A stretch of 45,203 bases of DNA from Candidatus Gastranaerophilales bacterium (GCA_944325835.1 CALVBO010000011.1:1-45203), one strand, 5' to 3'. Shown: positions 8,033-16,928, counted from the first letter of the stretch. Made by a program: numbers and translations. The notes: generated by a model not told the origin, from the sequence alone.

Positions 8033-8267
8033 TGCGTAAGCCAGGCGGAGTGCCGGTGTCACCGTGCGAGAGCACGGGGAGCAGGGCACGAAGCAATTGA
8101 TAGCCGCCGTTGCGAGCGGAAACTTTAGTGAAGCGAGCGGACAAATTTTACAAAAGCAACGCTTTTAGGAAAATTTGACAGGCGGAAATATATTGTAAAA
8201 TAAAGCAGCCCGTATAGACCCTTTGAGTCAGCTTGCTTAAAGAAGGTCTGGGCAGAAAGAAGGAAAA
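8033..8267 (+). other. GC-rich structured gap between rplF and rplR
   Basis: No gene seen. The first 110 bases are GC-rich, with a CCGTGC-GAGA-GCACGG hairpin (about 8061-8076) and two copies of GCGAGCGGA (about 8115 and 8137). Then AAAAGC-AAC-GCTTTT sits between AAATTT/AAATTT flanks. The last 70 bases return to A/T-rich sequence with AAGGA before rplR. It looks like inserted repeat material in the spc operon rather than a promoter. Confidence 0.5.
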
Positions 8268-8636
8268 ATGATTAAACAAGAAAACAGAAAAGCAAAAGTT
8301 CAAAAAAGACACAGAACAATCAGAAATAAAATCTCCGGAACCGCAGAATTTCCGAGATTAGCAGTATACAGAAGCACAAAACACATCTATGCTCAATTGA
8401 TTGATGATGAAAACCATGTAACACTGGCATCAGCATCTTCAAATGACAAAGATTTGAAAGAAAAATTGCCTAACGGCGGCAACATTGATGCGGCGAAAGT
8501 AGTTGGCGAAGCAATTGCTAAGAAAGCTAAAAAAGCCGGCATTGAATGTGTTGTCTTTGATAGAGGCGGTTTCTTGTACCACGGTCGTGTAGCGGCTCTG
8601 GCAGATGCAGCAAGAGAAGCCGGACTTTGCTTCTAG
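8268..8636 (+). CDS. rplR: 50S ribosomal protein L18
   Basis: 5S rRNA-binding protein of the central protuberance. The 122 residues contain [31 protein letters not shown] and the C-terminal [26 protein letters not shown], both diagnostic. A strong terminator follows, so the usual downstream genes rpsE, rpmD, rplO and secY are not linked here. Confidence 0.97.
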   Translation: MIKQENRKAKVQKRHRTIRNKISGTAEFPRLAVYRSTKHIYAQLIDDENHVTLASASSNDKDLKEKLPNGGNIDAAKVVGEAIAKKAKKAGIECVVFDRGGFLYHGRVAALADAAREAGLCF

Positions 8637-8650
8637 TTTGGAACTAAACG

Positions 8651-8689
8651 AAAAAAGACGGACTTTTTATTAAGTCCGTCTTTTTTTTT
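8651..8689 (+). terminator. Strong rho-independent terminator after rplR
   Basis: AAAAAAGACGGACTT and AAGTCCGTCTTTTTT pair over 15 bp around a 6-base loop and run into nine T. The A-rich left side makes it usable in both directions, which suits the minus-strand gene ending at 8694. Confidence 0.93.
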
Positions 8690-8693
8690 GAAT

Positions 8694-9140
8694 TTATTTA
8701 ACCAGTCCGAGCAGGCATCTGAATTTATTTAATGCCGGCAGTATTGTTTTTCTGATGACAAAATTAGTAAATTTTTTAGATTTTTTTGAAGGATACAGAC
8801 GGTCGAAATTTTCGTTTAGAGCTTTCTTTGCGTTGAGAACCATAGGATGCTGCGGGAAATTTATTTCTTTCATTGCAGCATAGTGATTTTGTTTTAAATT
8901 TGACTTGTATGTATCCGGTAGGATCATCATATTAAGTTGGGCAATCTGGTTTATATTTTTGCGTTCTATTGCGGCTTCATAAAGTGTTGCACGCGGATTG
9001 TCAATCCCGTTTCTATAATATGCAGCCAGTGTTGCCCTGCCTATAGCTGTTTCTCCCTGCATAAAATGATTATATGCATCATATATATTAGGCTGCGGAA
9101 CTTTTATATCCGCAGGAGGTGTAATTTTTATAGATATCAT
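8694..9140 (-). CDS. Hypothetical protein
   Basis: The 148 residues start with a Pro-rich segment (KITPPADIKVPQPNIYDAY) and continue as predicted helices with Ala/Tyr-rich segments (HFMQGETAIGRATLAAYYRNGIDNPRATLYEAAI) that resemble a short Sel1/TPR-like helical pair, though I cannot assign a family. The C-terminus is basic. An AAGGAA site lies nine bases before the ATG. It lies 15 bases behind the secreted protein gene and probably shares its transcript. Confidence 0.65.
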   Translation of the reverse strand: MISIKITPPADIKVPQPNIYDAYNHFMQGETAIGRATLAAYYRNGIDNPRATLYEAAIERKNINQIAQLNMMILPDTYKSNLKQNHYAAMKEINFPQHPMVLNAKKALNENFDRLYPSKKSKKFTNFVIRKTILPALNKFRCLLGLVK

Positions 9141-9155
9141 AAGTTTATTCCTTTT

Positions 9156-10004
9156 TTAGTCATATATATATAAATCTTCAGTAAGTTTGATTTCGTACAT
9201 TGTATTTGGCGGAAGTGATATTCTGCCGCCTTTAGCAGCGAGTGCGGTGAGCGGAGATAGAACTATTCCGCCGAGATAACCGACGGTTCCGCCGATAAAC
9301 GTGAATGGTGATAGGATTACTGTCAGACCGTCGTTTGCGAATTCGGATGTTTTTTTCATTGCTTTTCTGAAAAATCTGTGGCTCTTTTGAATGTTTCTTC
9401 CGATACTGACGATGTACGTACGTTTGCCTTTGATGTTGTTAAAGAAGATTTTCTTGCCGTTAGCTTTTGTAATTTTGCCTTCCGTGTATTTATTGGCGCC
9501 GTTAACTACAATGCTTTCGATTTCAATTTTTATTAGTCCGCCGTTGCCGGAATATTGCGGCTGGTGGGCATCTGTAATCCGTCCGTAGAGAGTTGAACCT
9601 GCGGGAATTGTGATGTAGCGCTTTGTGACGGGTTTTGTTGTGGTAAAACCAATTCTGTTTCCGGCGTTTGCGCTGTCAGACGCCCAGTTTTTGGATATGG
9701 TGCGGAATTTTGTACCGCGGCGAATTTTTATTGATGTAAATTCATCTCTTTTATACGTTGGAGCCGGTTTCGCAGTTTGGACGGGTGCGGGATTTTGTGT
9801 TGTTGCTGTAGTTGTACCGGTGTTTGGTTCCAGTCCCTGCGGAAGTTTCGGGAGTGTTTCTTCCAGCCTGTCCGCATTATAAGCTTTGTTTATTTCAGTA
9901 TCTACAGAAGTATCAAGTTCAATACAAAAACCTTGGGACTGTATCAGTAACAATCCCAAGAGAATTTGTAAAATATAAATTATGATTTTTTTGTTGTTTA
10001 TCAT
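9156..10004 (-). CDS. Putative secreted protein with signal peptide
   Basis: The 282 residues open with a clear signal peptide (NNKKIIIYILQILLGLLLIQSQGFC, cleavage near residue 27; no good lipobox). A Thr/Pro/Ala-rich linker follows (about 55-85), then a beta-rich region (SIKIRRGTKFRTIS; ITIPAGSTLYGRITDAHQPQYSG; GGLIKIEIESIVVNG) and a Gly-rich hydrophobic segment (TFIGGTVGYLGGIVLSPLTAL). This suggests a periplasmic or envelope protein, but no named family is assigned. Its start overlaps the flavoprotein stop by 4 bases (ATGA). Confidence 0.75.
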   Translation of the reverse strand: MINNKKIIIYILQILLGLLLIQSQGFCIELDTSVDTEINKAYNADRLEETLPKLPQGLEPNTGTTTATTQNPAPVQTAKPAPTYKRDEFTSIKIRRGTKFRTISKNWASDSANAGNRIGFTTTKPVTKRYITIPAGSTLYGRITDAHQPQYSGNGGLIKIEIESIVVNGANKYTEGKITKANGKKIFFNNIKGKRTYIVSIGRNIQKSHRFFRKAMKKTSEFANDGLTVILSPFTFIGGTVGYLGGIVLSPLTALAAKGGRISLPPNTMYEIKLTEDLYIYD

Positions 10005-11374
10005 TTGCTTAATAATTCATTGATAGCTTTTGCAGCTTTTTTGCCGGCTCCCATAGCGTTAATCGCATTGGAAGCGCCAACCGGAGCAACGTCACCGCCT
10101 GCATAAACGTGATCCAGAGAGGTTGCACGAGTTTCAGGGTCAACGGTAATGTAGCCTTTTCTGTCTGTAATAATAGCCAGTCCTTCTGCTTCTGCGGATT
10201 TTTGTATAATCGGGTTCGGGCCGGTACCGAGTGCCACAATTACGGTATCAAGGTCGAGAGTTTCCGTTTTCCCTGTCGGAACAGGAGAACGTCTGCCGCT
10301 TTCATCCGGTTCGCCGAGTTCCATAACTTCAAGTTCAACGCCTTTAACATATCCGTCCTGACCGAGAATTTCTTTCGGCGCAAGCAGGAATTTAAATACG
10401 ATGCCTTCTTCTTTTGCGTGGCGGATTTCTTCCAGGCGTGCAGGTAATTCTTTTTCAGTACGTCTGTAGATGATGTAAACCTGTTCAAACCCGACGCGGA
10501 CAGCGGTTCTTGCCGCGTCCATTGCAACGTTTCCGCCGCCGAACACTGCTGCAATTTTGCCGACTCTCAAAGGCGTTGTGCTGTCGCCCTGACCTGCACC
10601 CATAAGGTTAACACGGGTTAGAAACTCATTTGCTGAATAAACGCCGTTAAGGTTTTCTCCCGGAACATGCATCATTTTCGGAAGCCCTGCGCCGGAGCAG
10701 ATAAATACAGCGTCAAATCCGTCTTCTTTCAATTGTTTAAGTGTAATCGATTTACCTACAACAACATTAGTGTGGAATTCAACGCCCATAGCTTTAAGGT
10801 TTTCGATTTCTCTATCCAGAACAACGCGTGGGAGTCTGAACGGAGGAATTCCGTATCTTAAGACGCCGCCGAGTTTGTGGAGTGCTTCAAAAACCACAAC
10901 TTCATGACCGGCTTTTCTAAGATCAGCCGCAGCTGTTATACCTGCGCAGCCGGAACCTACAATTGCAACCTTTTTGCCGCTAGGTTTAATTTCCGGCATT
11001 TCAGCTTTAGTGTTATCGCCGACATATCTTTCCAGTGCGCCGATAGAAACCGGTTCCCCCTTGATTCCGAGAATACAGTTGCCTTCGCATTGTCTTTCCT
11101 GCGGGCAAACACGTCCGCAGACAGACGGCAGCATACTTGTTTCACGGATAATTTCGCCAGCTTTCTCCAGATTATCTTCTTTTATAGCTTTTATAAATTC
11201 AGGAATTTGAATGTTAACAGGGCAGCCCTGAACGCATTTCGGATTTTTGCAGTGCAAACATCTTGAAGCTTCAAGTTTTGCCTGTTCCGCTGTCAAGTTA
11301 CTTTCAACAGGTTTGAAATTAGAGCGTCTTTCAATCTTGTCCTGCTCCTGAACTCTTTGTCTTTCTATTGCCAT
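10001..11374 (-). CDS. NfnL/GltA-type NADPH oxidoreductase (glutamate synthase small-subunit family)
   Basis: FAD- and NAD(P)-binding iron-sulfur protein, about 457 residues. The N-terminus has two cysteine clusters for [4Fe-4S] centres (CLHCKNPKCVQGCP and CGRVCPQERQCEGNC). An FAD Rossmann motif (VAIVGSGCAGITAAADLRKAGHEV) follows near 137 and a second dinucleotide motif (VAVFGGGNVAMDAARTA) near 280; the C-terminus YAGGDVAPVGASNAINAMGAGKKAA is typical. It fits the homotetrameric GltA / NfnB (NfnL, SudA) group. No NfnA/FNR-like partner or glutamate synthase large subunit is adjacent. Start: the second of two ATGs is chosen because GGGAG lies six bases before it. Confidence 0.88.
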   Translation of the reverse strand: MAIERQRVQEQDKIERRSNFKPVESNLTAEQAKLEASRCLHCKNPKCVQGCPVNIQIPEFIKAIKEDNLEKAGEIIRETSMLPSVCGRVCPQERQCEGNCILGIKGEPVSIGALERYVGDNTKAEMPEIKPSGKKVAIVGSGCAGITAAADLRKAGHEVVVFEALHKLGGVLRYGIPPFRLPRVVLDREIENLKAMGVEFHTNVVVGKSITLKQLKEDGFDAVFICSGAGLPKMMHVPGENLNGVYSANEFLTRVNLMGAGQGDSTTPLRVGKIAAVFGGGNVAMDAARTAVRVGFEQVYIIYRRTEKELPARLEEIRHAKEEGIVFKFLLAPKEILGQDGYVKGVELEVMELGEPDESGRRSPVPTGKTETLDLDTVIVALGTGPNPIIQKSAEAEGLAIITDRKGYITVDPETRATSLDHVYAGGDVAPVGASNAINAMGAGKKAAKAINELLSK

Positions 11375-11384
11375 ACACATCTCC

Positions 11385-11410
11385 CTTGTTATTCATAATT
11401 CGATAACAAG
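11385..11410. promoter_or_regulatory. Perfect inverted repeat upstream of the flavoprotein gene
   Basis: CTTGTTAT (11385-11392) and ATAACAAG (11403-11410) are exact complements around a 10-base spacer, starting about 11 bases before the gene start on the minus strand. The symmetric layout fits a dimeric repressor site near the promoter or start site. No T tract follows on the minus strand. The cognate regulator is unknown. Confidence 0.55.
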
Positions 11411-11444
11411 AGTTTACATCAAACAAGGCGTCAGTGCAAGAAAA

Positions 11445-12203
11445 TTATTTTTGCGGATGAGATTGAACGTAGCCTTCAATTAACTTATTGCTGTGTACAG
11501 CAGGTTTGTTTTGTTCCGGCGCTTTGTCGTCAACAGTTGAAACAACATCAAGTTTTTTCTCTGTATCAAATTCATTTTTTGTTTCAGGGTTAACAATTTT
11601 CTTTTCTTCCTTATCTTTCATCATCCATTTTTTAGCGGAATCAGCAAGAGGGGTTGATAAGAACGGTACAATCATACGTTTTGCAACGATTGTTGAGAGT
11701 GCCAGACCTGTAATTTGAGTGAATGCACTTGTAATGGTACCTTTATATTTTTCAAATGCAGGGTGGAACTCATCACCGCCGATACCTTTAAATTCTTTTG
11801 TTTTTGAAAGTACGGACTGATAACCTTTTGCGGCGCTTCTGTTGAAGTATTTGCCGAGAGTTTTTGCAAATAATTTATTTTGGAATTTTGTAAATCCGAT
11901 TGTCATTGCAATCTGTGTAGAAATCATCAAAAGACCATTTGTTAAATCCAGTGCCGCAACGAAAGGACGTTTATCTTCCGGAATACTTTCGTTATGTAAA
12001 CTTTGGTAAGTATAAAGAACGCATCCGATACCGTCTTTTGCAACGACAGAACCAACACCGACTGCGGTAATAATATTATCATCGTTTAACTGGTATTTTC
12101 TGCCTAATGTGTTTTTGACGAATTTGGTATTACCAATCCAGTTTGCCGGTTTGTAGAGGAGGTTTTCCTTCAATGATGTACCGATTTTGCCGATATTAGC
12201 CAT
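11445..12203 (-). CDS. Hypothetical membrane-associated protein (paired gene 2)
   Basis: The 252 residues hold moderately hydrophobic Gly/Ala segments (DDNIITAVGVGSVVAKDGIGCVLYTY; ALDLTNGLLMISTQIAMTIGF; ITSAFTQITGLALSTIVAKRMIVPFL) and end in a charged, disordered tail (KDKEEKKIVNPETKNEFDTEKK). No family recognised. Its start overlaps the end of the 12196 gene by 8 bases behind an AAAGGAGG site, so the two are translationally coupled and may form one complex. Confidence 0.7.
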   Translation of the reverse strand: MANIGKIGTSLKENLLYKPANWIGNTKFVKNTLGRKYQLNDDNIITAVGVGSVVAKDGIGCVLYTYQSLHNESIPEDKRPFVAALDLTNGLLMISTQIAMTIGFTKFQNKLFAKTLGKYFNRSAAKGYQSVLSKTKEFKGIGGDEFHPAFEKYKGTITSAFTQITGLALSTIVAKRMIVPFLSTPLADSAKKWMMKDKEEKKIVNPETKNEFDTEKKLDVVSTVDDKAPEQNKPAVHSNKLIEGYVQSHPQK

Positions 12204-13656
12204 TGTTTACCTCCTTTCCTTTGATCGGAGCCTGTTTGATAAGTTCGTCACAAGCCTTTGCTTTTGCTTTTTTACCCTTAGAAAGGTTAGGGAAGAACGT
12301 ATCCATAAAGATTGGATAAACAATGTTGAGTAATTCGCAGGAGAATGGCGCTGCAATCAAACCTACGATTACACCGAGGATTTGTTTATTACACTTAATG
12401 CTTCCTTTAATTTGTTGTTTGAACATATCCGCAACACGTTGTGCAAAGATAACGCCTTTTTTAGCAAGACGTTCATTATGTTTTGCTTCGGCTTCAAATA
12501 ATTTTTCAATTTCTTTTACAGATTTGCCGTTTTTGATTTCTTGTTGTATCCGTTGGTAGAATTCAATATTTTTATCAATAGCAGCAATTCTGTCAGCCAT
12601 TTCTTGTTTAACAGCAGCTTCAACAGCGGCTTTATCCTTCATTTTGTCAGGAGCGTAGGCTGTTGCAGTATCTCTGACTTTCTGAATTTTTTCACGCATT
12701 GCGTCAATGAAGGCCGGTTGATCTTCTGCCGGAATTCTGCCTCTTGCAAGTCCGAGAACTTCCTCTGTTATTAATTGTAATTCTTTCAGATCTTTTGAAC
12801 CTTTGAAGGTTTTAAGTTTTTCTTTTAAAGCTGCTTTTACTTTGTTTAAATCTGAGCCTTCTAACAGGGTTTCCATTTCGGATACATATTCTAAGGTCTT
12901 TTTGTTATTTGTTCTGTAGAACTCTCTACGTCTGACTCTGTAAACGGTTTTTTCTTCTTGTAAACGTTTCTTTTCGTGCTGTTCGCTTTCGATTAAGTGA
13001 TCAACCGCGCCATTTACGGCGTTTTTGAAGATTGCACCATCAACATTAAAGAGTCCGTCTTTTTTATATTTTGAAATTTCAATTGTATTTTTATATCTGA
13101 TATCGTTTAGAAGTTTTTCTTTTTGTCTTGTAACGATTGATTTTACTTCGTTATCTATTTGTGTTTTGTTGTATTCAGGGTGTTGTTTTTTTATTTCTTT
13201 TGCGAGATATTTTTCGTCCTGGAATGCTGTTCTGTTGTATTCATCGCTTAGAACACCACTGTTAACCATAGATTCTACAGCTTTATCGAGAGGTTTAACA
13301 GTCAGGTAAACGTTAGTCAAAACGCTTAACACGGCTGAAATAGGCTGCCTCCAGGCTGCATAAGTTCTGGTATCTTCATCGGATGATGATAACGGGTTAA
13401 ATTTAATGAATATCGGTGCGATTAAACCTGTACCGATAGCGTTAATCATTGTGTTTTGAACTTCACCCAGACCGCTTGAGAGTTTCTTTGCTGTTTGAAC
13501 GCTTTTAGGCATATAGCTGTCAATTTTTTTTGCGATTGCGGCTGAAGAGAATTGAGTCGCGCCGAATGCAATTTGATTATTGCGTTCTTTTTTGCCGTTC
13601 TGGTTGTATATTGGGGTATTGCCCAAGTTTGTGGCGTCTTTAAATTCTACTTTCAT
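12196..13656 (-). CDS. Hypothetical protein with coiled-coil centre and membrane ends (paired gene 1)
   Basis: The 486 residues start with a short Asn/Gln-rich region ending in NQIAFGA, then moderately hydrophobic segments (AIGTGLIAPIFIKF; ISAVLSVLTNVYLTV). A long charged helical middle follows (about 130-400, many KE/EK repeats, likely coiled coil), and then a hydrophobic segment near the end (ILGVIVGLIAAPFSCELLNIVYPIFM). Not recognised. It is the first of two overlapping genes. The layout suggests a membrane-anchored structural or scaffold protein, but that is only inferred. Confidence 0.7.
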   Translation of the reverse strand: MKVEFKDATNLGNTPIYNQNGKKERNNQIAFGATQFSSAAIAKKIDSYMPKSVQTAKKLSSGLGEVQNTMINAIGTGLIAPIFIKFNPLSSSDEDTRTYAAWRQPISAVLSVLTNVYLTVKPLDKAVESMVNSGVLSDEYNRTAFQDEKYLAKEIKKQHPEYNKTQIDNEVKSIVTRQKEKLLNDIRYKNTIEISKYKKDGLFNVDGAIFKNAVNGAVDHLIESEQHEKKRLQEEKTVYRVRRREFYRTNNKKTLEYVSEMETLLEGSDLNKVKAALKEKLKTFKGSKDLKELQLITEEVLGLARGRIPAEDQPAFIDAMREKIQKVRDTATAYAPDKMKDKAAVEAAVKQEMADRIAAIDKNIEFYQRIQQEIKNGKSVKEIEKLFEAEAKHNERLAKKGVIFAQRVADMFKQQIKGSIKCNKQILGVIVGLIAAPFSCELLNIVYPIFMDTFFPNLSKGKKAKAKACDELIKQAPIKGKEVNNG

Positions 13657-13834
13657 TTATTACACACTTCCCGAAGAAACCTTCTCCATATATATAGACG
13701 TCCAAAAATTATAAAAATTGCTCTAAGAAAGCTAATTGTTAATAAATGTAAAGAACTCTATGTGCAGAAAATACGAAAAAAGTCTTCTCCCTACCTAATA
13801 TAGCACTAAAATATTTTTAATCAAGAGGGGATAT

Positions 13835-14578
13835 CTATTTTATATTATAAAGTATAATAGCGCAGGATATACTAAGGTTTAAAGACTCTACAGACGGGTT
13901 CATTTCGATTTTTACAGAGGTCGTTGAATATTCTGTCAGTTCCTGTGACAGGCCGTCGGCTTCAGAGCCAAACATTATTAGCATGCGTTTTTGCGGTTTA
14001 AAGTTTTGCAAAAGATTTTTTGAGCGCGGAAGGGTTGCAATGCGTTCAAAGCCGTCAAAGTATTTTTGCAACTCTTCAACTGTTTCCATGTTAAATACGG
14101 GAATTTTGCATAAATTCCCGACGGATGCGCGAACGCATTTGGGGCTGTAAATGTCTGTACAGCTGCCGTAGAGAATTATTGCATCAACATCGAATGCTGC
14201 CGCGCATCTGAGGATTGTTCCAAGGTTGCCGACATCTTTTATTCCTTCTAAAAGTATAACTTTTCGGGCATGTTTTAGGATTTCTTTATCGAAATTTTTC
14301 CGGCATGCCACAGCTACCGCTTCGGGTGCGGTGTCTGTAGTCGAAATCTTTTTTAAGACAGCTTCGTTTGTTTCAATTAGTTTGTCTTTTGCAAATTCGT
14401 AACGCTGTACTTTTTCTTTAAGTACAAAGATTTTTTCAATATCCAAACCTATCCGGTACGCTTCTTCAATCGCCTTAAACCCTTCAAGTAAAAATTTCCC
14501 TGTAATATCACGGTATTTTTTTTGCTGGATTTTTGCGGTTTCTTTTACGAGGTCGTTATTAGTGCTTGTAATTTCCAT
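13835..14578 (-). CDS. SpoU/TrmH-family RNA 2'-O-methyltransferase
   Basis: SPOUT-fold methyltransferase for tRNA or rRNA 2'-O-ribose. The 247 residues show an N-terminal substrate-binding domain (TGKFLLEGFKAIEEA) and the three SpoU motifs: NLGTILRCAAAF near 120, LIMFGSEADGLS near 197, and SVESLNLSISCAIILY at the C-terminus. It resembles the RlmB/TsnR group; the exact target cannot be told. Last gene of the minus-strand operon, its ATG overlapping the aminopeptidase stop (TAATG). Confidence 0.9.
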   Translation of the reverse strand: MEITSTNNDLVKETAKIQQKKYRDITGKFLLEGFKAIEEAYRIGLDIEKIFVLKEKVQRYEFAKDKLIETNEAVLKKISTTDTAPEAVAVACRKNFDKEILKHARKVILLEGIKDVGNLGTILRCAAAFDVDAIILYGSCTDIYSPKCVRASVGNLCKIPVFNMETVEELQKYFDGFERIATLPRSKNLLQNFKPQKRMLIMFGSEADGLSQELTEYSTTSVKIEMNPSVESLNLSISCAIILYNIK

Positions 14579-16119
14579 TAGATAACCTCAAACTCTGAAA
14601 GCCAGATTTTTTCCTGTTCGCTGAGCAGGCTGTAGTCAATAAGTTTTTCTTCAAACGGCATGCCCGAAAAGCTTTGGATTTTTCCGTTATCAAGATAGCA
14701 GGAGTTTTCAAGTCTTACCCCGAAATGTTCTGCGTTGTATAGCCCCGGCTCGATTGTAAAGCACATGTTATTTTGGATTTTAGATTTGCCTAATTCTCCC
14801 GGACTGAGTGAAGGCGGGTTCTCATGGACATTTATTCCCAGACCATGCCCCAGGCCGTGATTGAATACAAAGCCTTCAATAAGATTTGTTTGAATAAAAA
14901 ATCTTGCGGCAGCGTCTATATCGTAGCCCGTTTCAAAATTCTGGCAGTTGTAGCAAGTTAAAAATGTTCTCAAAACCGTTGTATAAACCTGTTTTTGAAG
15001 ATCTGTCGGCGTGCCTTTTACAAAAACCCTTGTAATATCTGTTGCAAGACCCTCTTCAAAATAAGCGCCGCAGTCGACAAGTATAAGACTTCCATCTTTG
15101 ACGATTTCTTCCCTTGAAGATTTTGAATAATGCGCGAGTGCGGAATTTTTGTCTTTTGCAACAATAGGCTTGAAGCTTAGACCTTTTGCACCCTGTTTAT
15201 AAAATTCTTCTTCAAGTTTTTGCGCAATGTCAAATTCGCTTAATCCGTCATTATTTTCAATGAAATTTCGCAGTGCTAAAAGAGCGTTATCCGTACGTTC
15301 AAATGCGCTTTTTAAATGGTCAATTTCAGCTTCGGCCTTGACAGAGCGCATAAGCCGGATAGGGTTTGCCTTCATTTCCGCGGCTTTATCTTTAATTAAA
15401 TTGTAGTCAAAGGCGTTGATTGTGACTTTATCAACGAAAATTTTGCCCTGAAATTTTTGGATTTCGTCATAAAAATCAGCGAATGCTTCCGGCAGAAAAA
15501 GTTTGACTGAATGAGGATAGATTATCGCTTTGCCGTAGATTTTTGAAGAATAAGGTATTGAATAGCTGCGTTTGTTAAACAGATATGAAACATCTTCCGC
15601 ATTTGTTATCAAAAGCGCTTCATCCTCATTCATAACGCTTTGGATGCCTTCAACTTTTTCATCCGGCGGAGTACCCGGCGCCGATTCAATTTCTAATTGA
15701 TGTGTAAACCCGTCAGGTGTAAAACAATCTTGTTCAAGCAGTTTTACAGTGAAGTATTTTTTGAAAAGTTCAAGCTGAGCCTGCGAAACTTTTTTCGCAA
15801 AAATTCCGACGGTTTTATTTTTACCTGTAATAAGAGCCAGCCTGTCAATAAATTTTTGTCCCTGAAGCAGTTTTACAACAGAAACGCGCTTTCTGTCGAC
15901 CTCAAGGTCAGCCTGAATGTGGTATCTTCCGTCAACAAAAAGGAAAATCGTTTCCGGTGTCAGCAGCGCTTCGCCGGTAGAGCCGCTGAAACCGGTTATT
16001 TTGTAGCGGGAATTCTCTTCCAGCGTATTATACTCTACTAAAAATTCGTTTGTAGAGTTAACCAGAAGATAATCAACGCCATATTGTTCAAGGATTTGTT
16101 TATTGTTAATTTCAATCAT
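14578..16119 (-). CDS. Xaa-Pro aminopeptidase (M24B, aminopeptidase P)
   Basis: Metallopeptidase releasing N-terminal residues before proline. The 513 residues look like the three-domain form: a creatinase-like N-domain (YKITGFSGSTGEALL; DGRYHIQADLEV), a second such domain (about 150-270), and the catalytic M24 domain (from about 280). Metal ligands are visible as the two Asp in LVDCGAYFEEGLATDITRVF, His in HGLGHGLGINVHENPP, and Glu in FTIEPGLY and GVRLENS. Sits between parvulin and the methyltransferase, with TAATG overlaps at both ends. Confidence 0.92.
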   Translation of the reverse strand: MIEINNKQILEQYGVDYLLVNSTNEFLVEYNTLEENSRYKITGFSGSTGEALLTPETIFLFVDGRYHIQADLEVDRKRVSVVKLLQGQKFIDRLALITGKNKTVGIFAKKVSQAQLELFKKYFTVKLLEQDCFTPDGFTHQLEIESAPGTPPDEKVEGIQSVMNEDEALLITNAEDVSYLFNKRSYSIPYSSKIYGKAIIYPHSVKLFLPEAFADFYDEIQKFQGKIFVDKVTINAFDYNLIKDKAAEMKANPIRLMRSVKAEAEIDHLKSAFERTDNALLALRNFIENNDGLSEFDIAQKLEEEFYKQGAKGLSFKPIVAKDKNSALAHYSKSSREEIVKDGSLILVDCGAYFEEGLATDITRVFVKGTPTDLQKQVYTTVLRTFLTCYNCQNFETGYDIDAAARFFIQTNLIEGFVFNHGLGHGLGINVHENPPSLSPGELGKSKIQNNMCFTIEPGLYNAEHFGVRLENSCYLDNGKIQSFSGMPFEEKLIDYSLLSEQEKIWLSEFEVI

Positions 16120-16400
16120 TATGCTTTGTCTGTTACAAGAATTAAGTGCCAGCCGAATTGAGTTTGAACGGGATCAGAAACTTTGCCTGTTTCAAGAGCG
16201 AAAGCAGCATCTTCAAACGGCTTAACCATCATGCCGCGTCCGAAGAAACCTAAATCCCCGCCGTTAACGCCGGAAGGGCAAAGTGAGTGTTCTGACGCCA
16301 TTGCTGCAAAATCCTCAGGGGACGTAATTTTAGCTTTTAAATCGTTTGCTTCCTGTTCGGTTTCAACAAGTATGTGACTTGCTCTAACTTTATTTGCCAT
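16119..16400 (-). CDS. Parvulin-type peptidyl-prolyl isomerase
   Basis: The 93 residues are a single rotamase domain: [21 protein letters not shown], the [29 protein letters not shown] core and [12 protein letters not shown]. It is a stand-alone cytosolic parvulin, as in PpiC, with no signal peptide. The start at 16400 follows AGGAG at five to six bases; the frame stays open upstream to 16517 without a better start. First gene of the operon with aminopeptidase P (TAATG overlap). Confidence 0.93.
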   Translation of the reverse strand: MANKVRASHILVETEQEANDLKAKITSPEDFAAMASEHSLCPSGVNGGDLGFFGRGMMVKPFEDAAFALETGKVSDPVQTQFGWHLILVTDKA

Positions 16401-16422
16401 AATTTCTCCTATCTTTTCTATA

Positions 16423-16451
16423 AATTTACCACAAAAAAGTAATTGAGGCAA
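16423..16451 (-). promoter_or_regulatory. Promoter of the parvulin-aminopeptidase-methyltransferase operon
   Basis: On the minus strand TTGCCT (16446-16451), a 17-base spacer and TAAATT (16423-16428) lie 22 bases before the parvulin ATG, with AGGAG in the short leader. Box quality is moderate but spacing is ideal. Confidence 0.6.
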
Positions 16452-16801
16452 ATAACGCAAATTCTTGTGTTGTACACACCGGCTTTTTAGATGCAATAAA
16501 AAAGACTGCCCTGGCACAGTCTAAAGAAGTTTATATAATAGTTTGTACATGTTTTCTAATAGGAATGGAGCCGATAAAGGAACCTGAATCAAAAATTAAA
16601 ACATCTTCTCTCGAAATCCGATATATTACTCAGGTATTTATGACTCCATGTATATATATAATACAAATTTTTTCAGGAGCTTTCATCCGTCGCGAGAGTG
16701 GTTTTTAGGCTGTTGCTTAATTGTTTTAAATTAATTCCAAAGGATTAGTTGAAATTTATTTTTTTTGTAGTAAGATAAAAGCTGTCAAAAGAATACTAAA
16801 T
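16452..16801. other. Gap without a supported gene
   Basis: A/T-rich, 350 bases. It contains a small imperfect hairpin (AGACTG...CAGTCT, about 16502-16523) and a possible tRNA-side promoter (TTGAAA near 16748 with AAGATA-like sequence 17 bases on). A 47-codon open frame at 16565-16708 has no properly spaced ribosome site and no recognisable product. I see nothing else. Confidence 0.5.
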
Positions 16802-16901
16802 GCGGACGTAGCTCAGTTGCCCCAGCGAGGCAGAGAGTTAAACCGTAAAAGGGTTCAAGGTGATAGGGCCGAGCGTTCTCATAATGCACTCTACCAACTG
16901 A
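16802..16901. pseudogene. Rearranged tRNA remnant
   Basis: GCGGACGTAGCTCAGTTG (16802-16819) is identical to the first 18 bases of the tRNA-Gly gene 127 bases downstream but then diverges. Read on the minus strand, 16901-16873 begins TCAGTTGGTAGAGTGC, another tRNA D-arm, so two tRNA 5' fragments face each other across about 55 bases. The segment cannot fold into a complete cloverleaf as far as I can see. It is best read as debris of tRNA duplication and inversion. Confidence 0.55.
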
Positions 16902-16928
16902 ACCAATGGTAAAAACTAAATATTATGT

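Noticed and set aside
16565-16708. 47-codon open frame upstream of the tRNA region
   Set aside because: The AGGA abuts the ATG with no spacing, and the product has no recognisable feature.
16802-16901. A second functional tRNA gene
   Set aside because: After the shared first 18 bases no anticodon arm, T arm or matching acceptor 3' strand can be formed.
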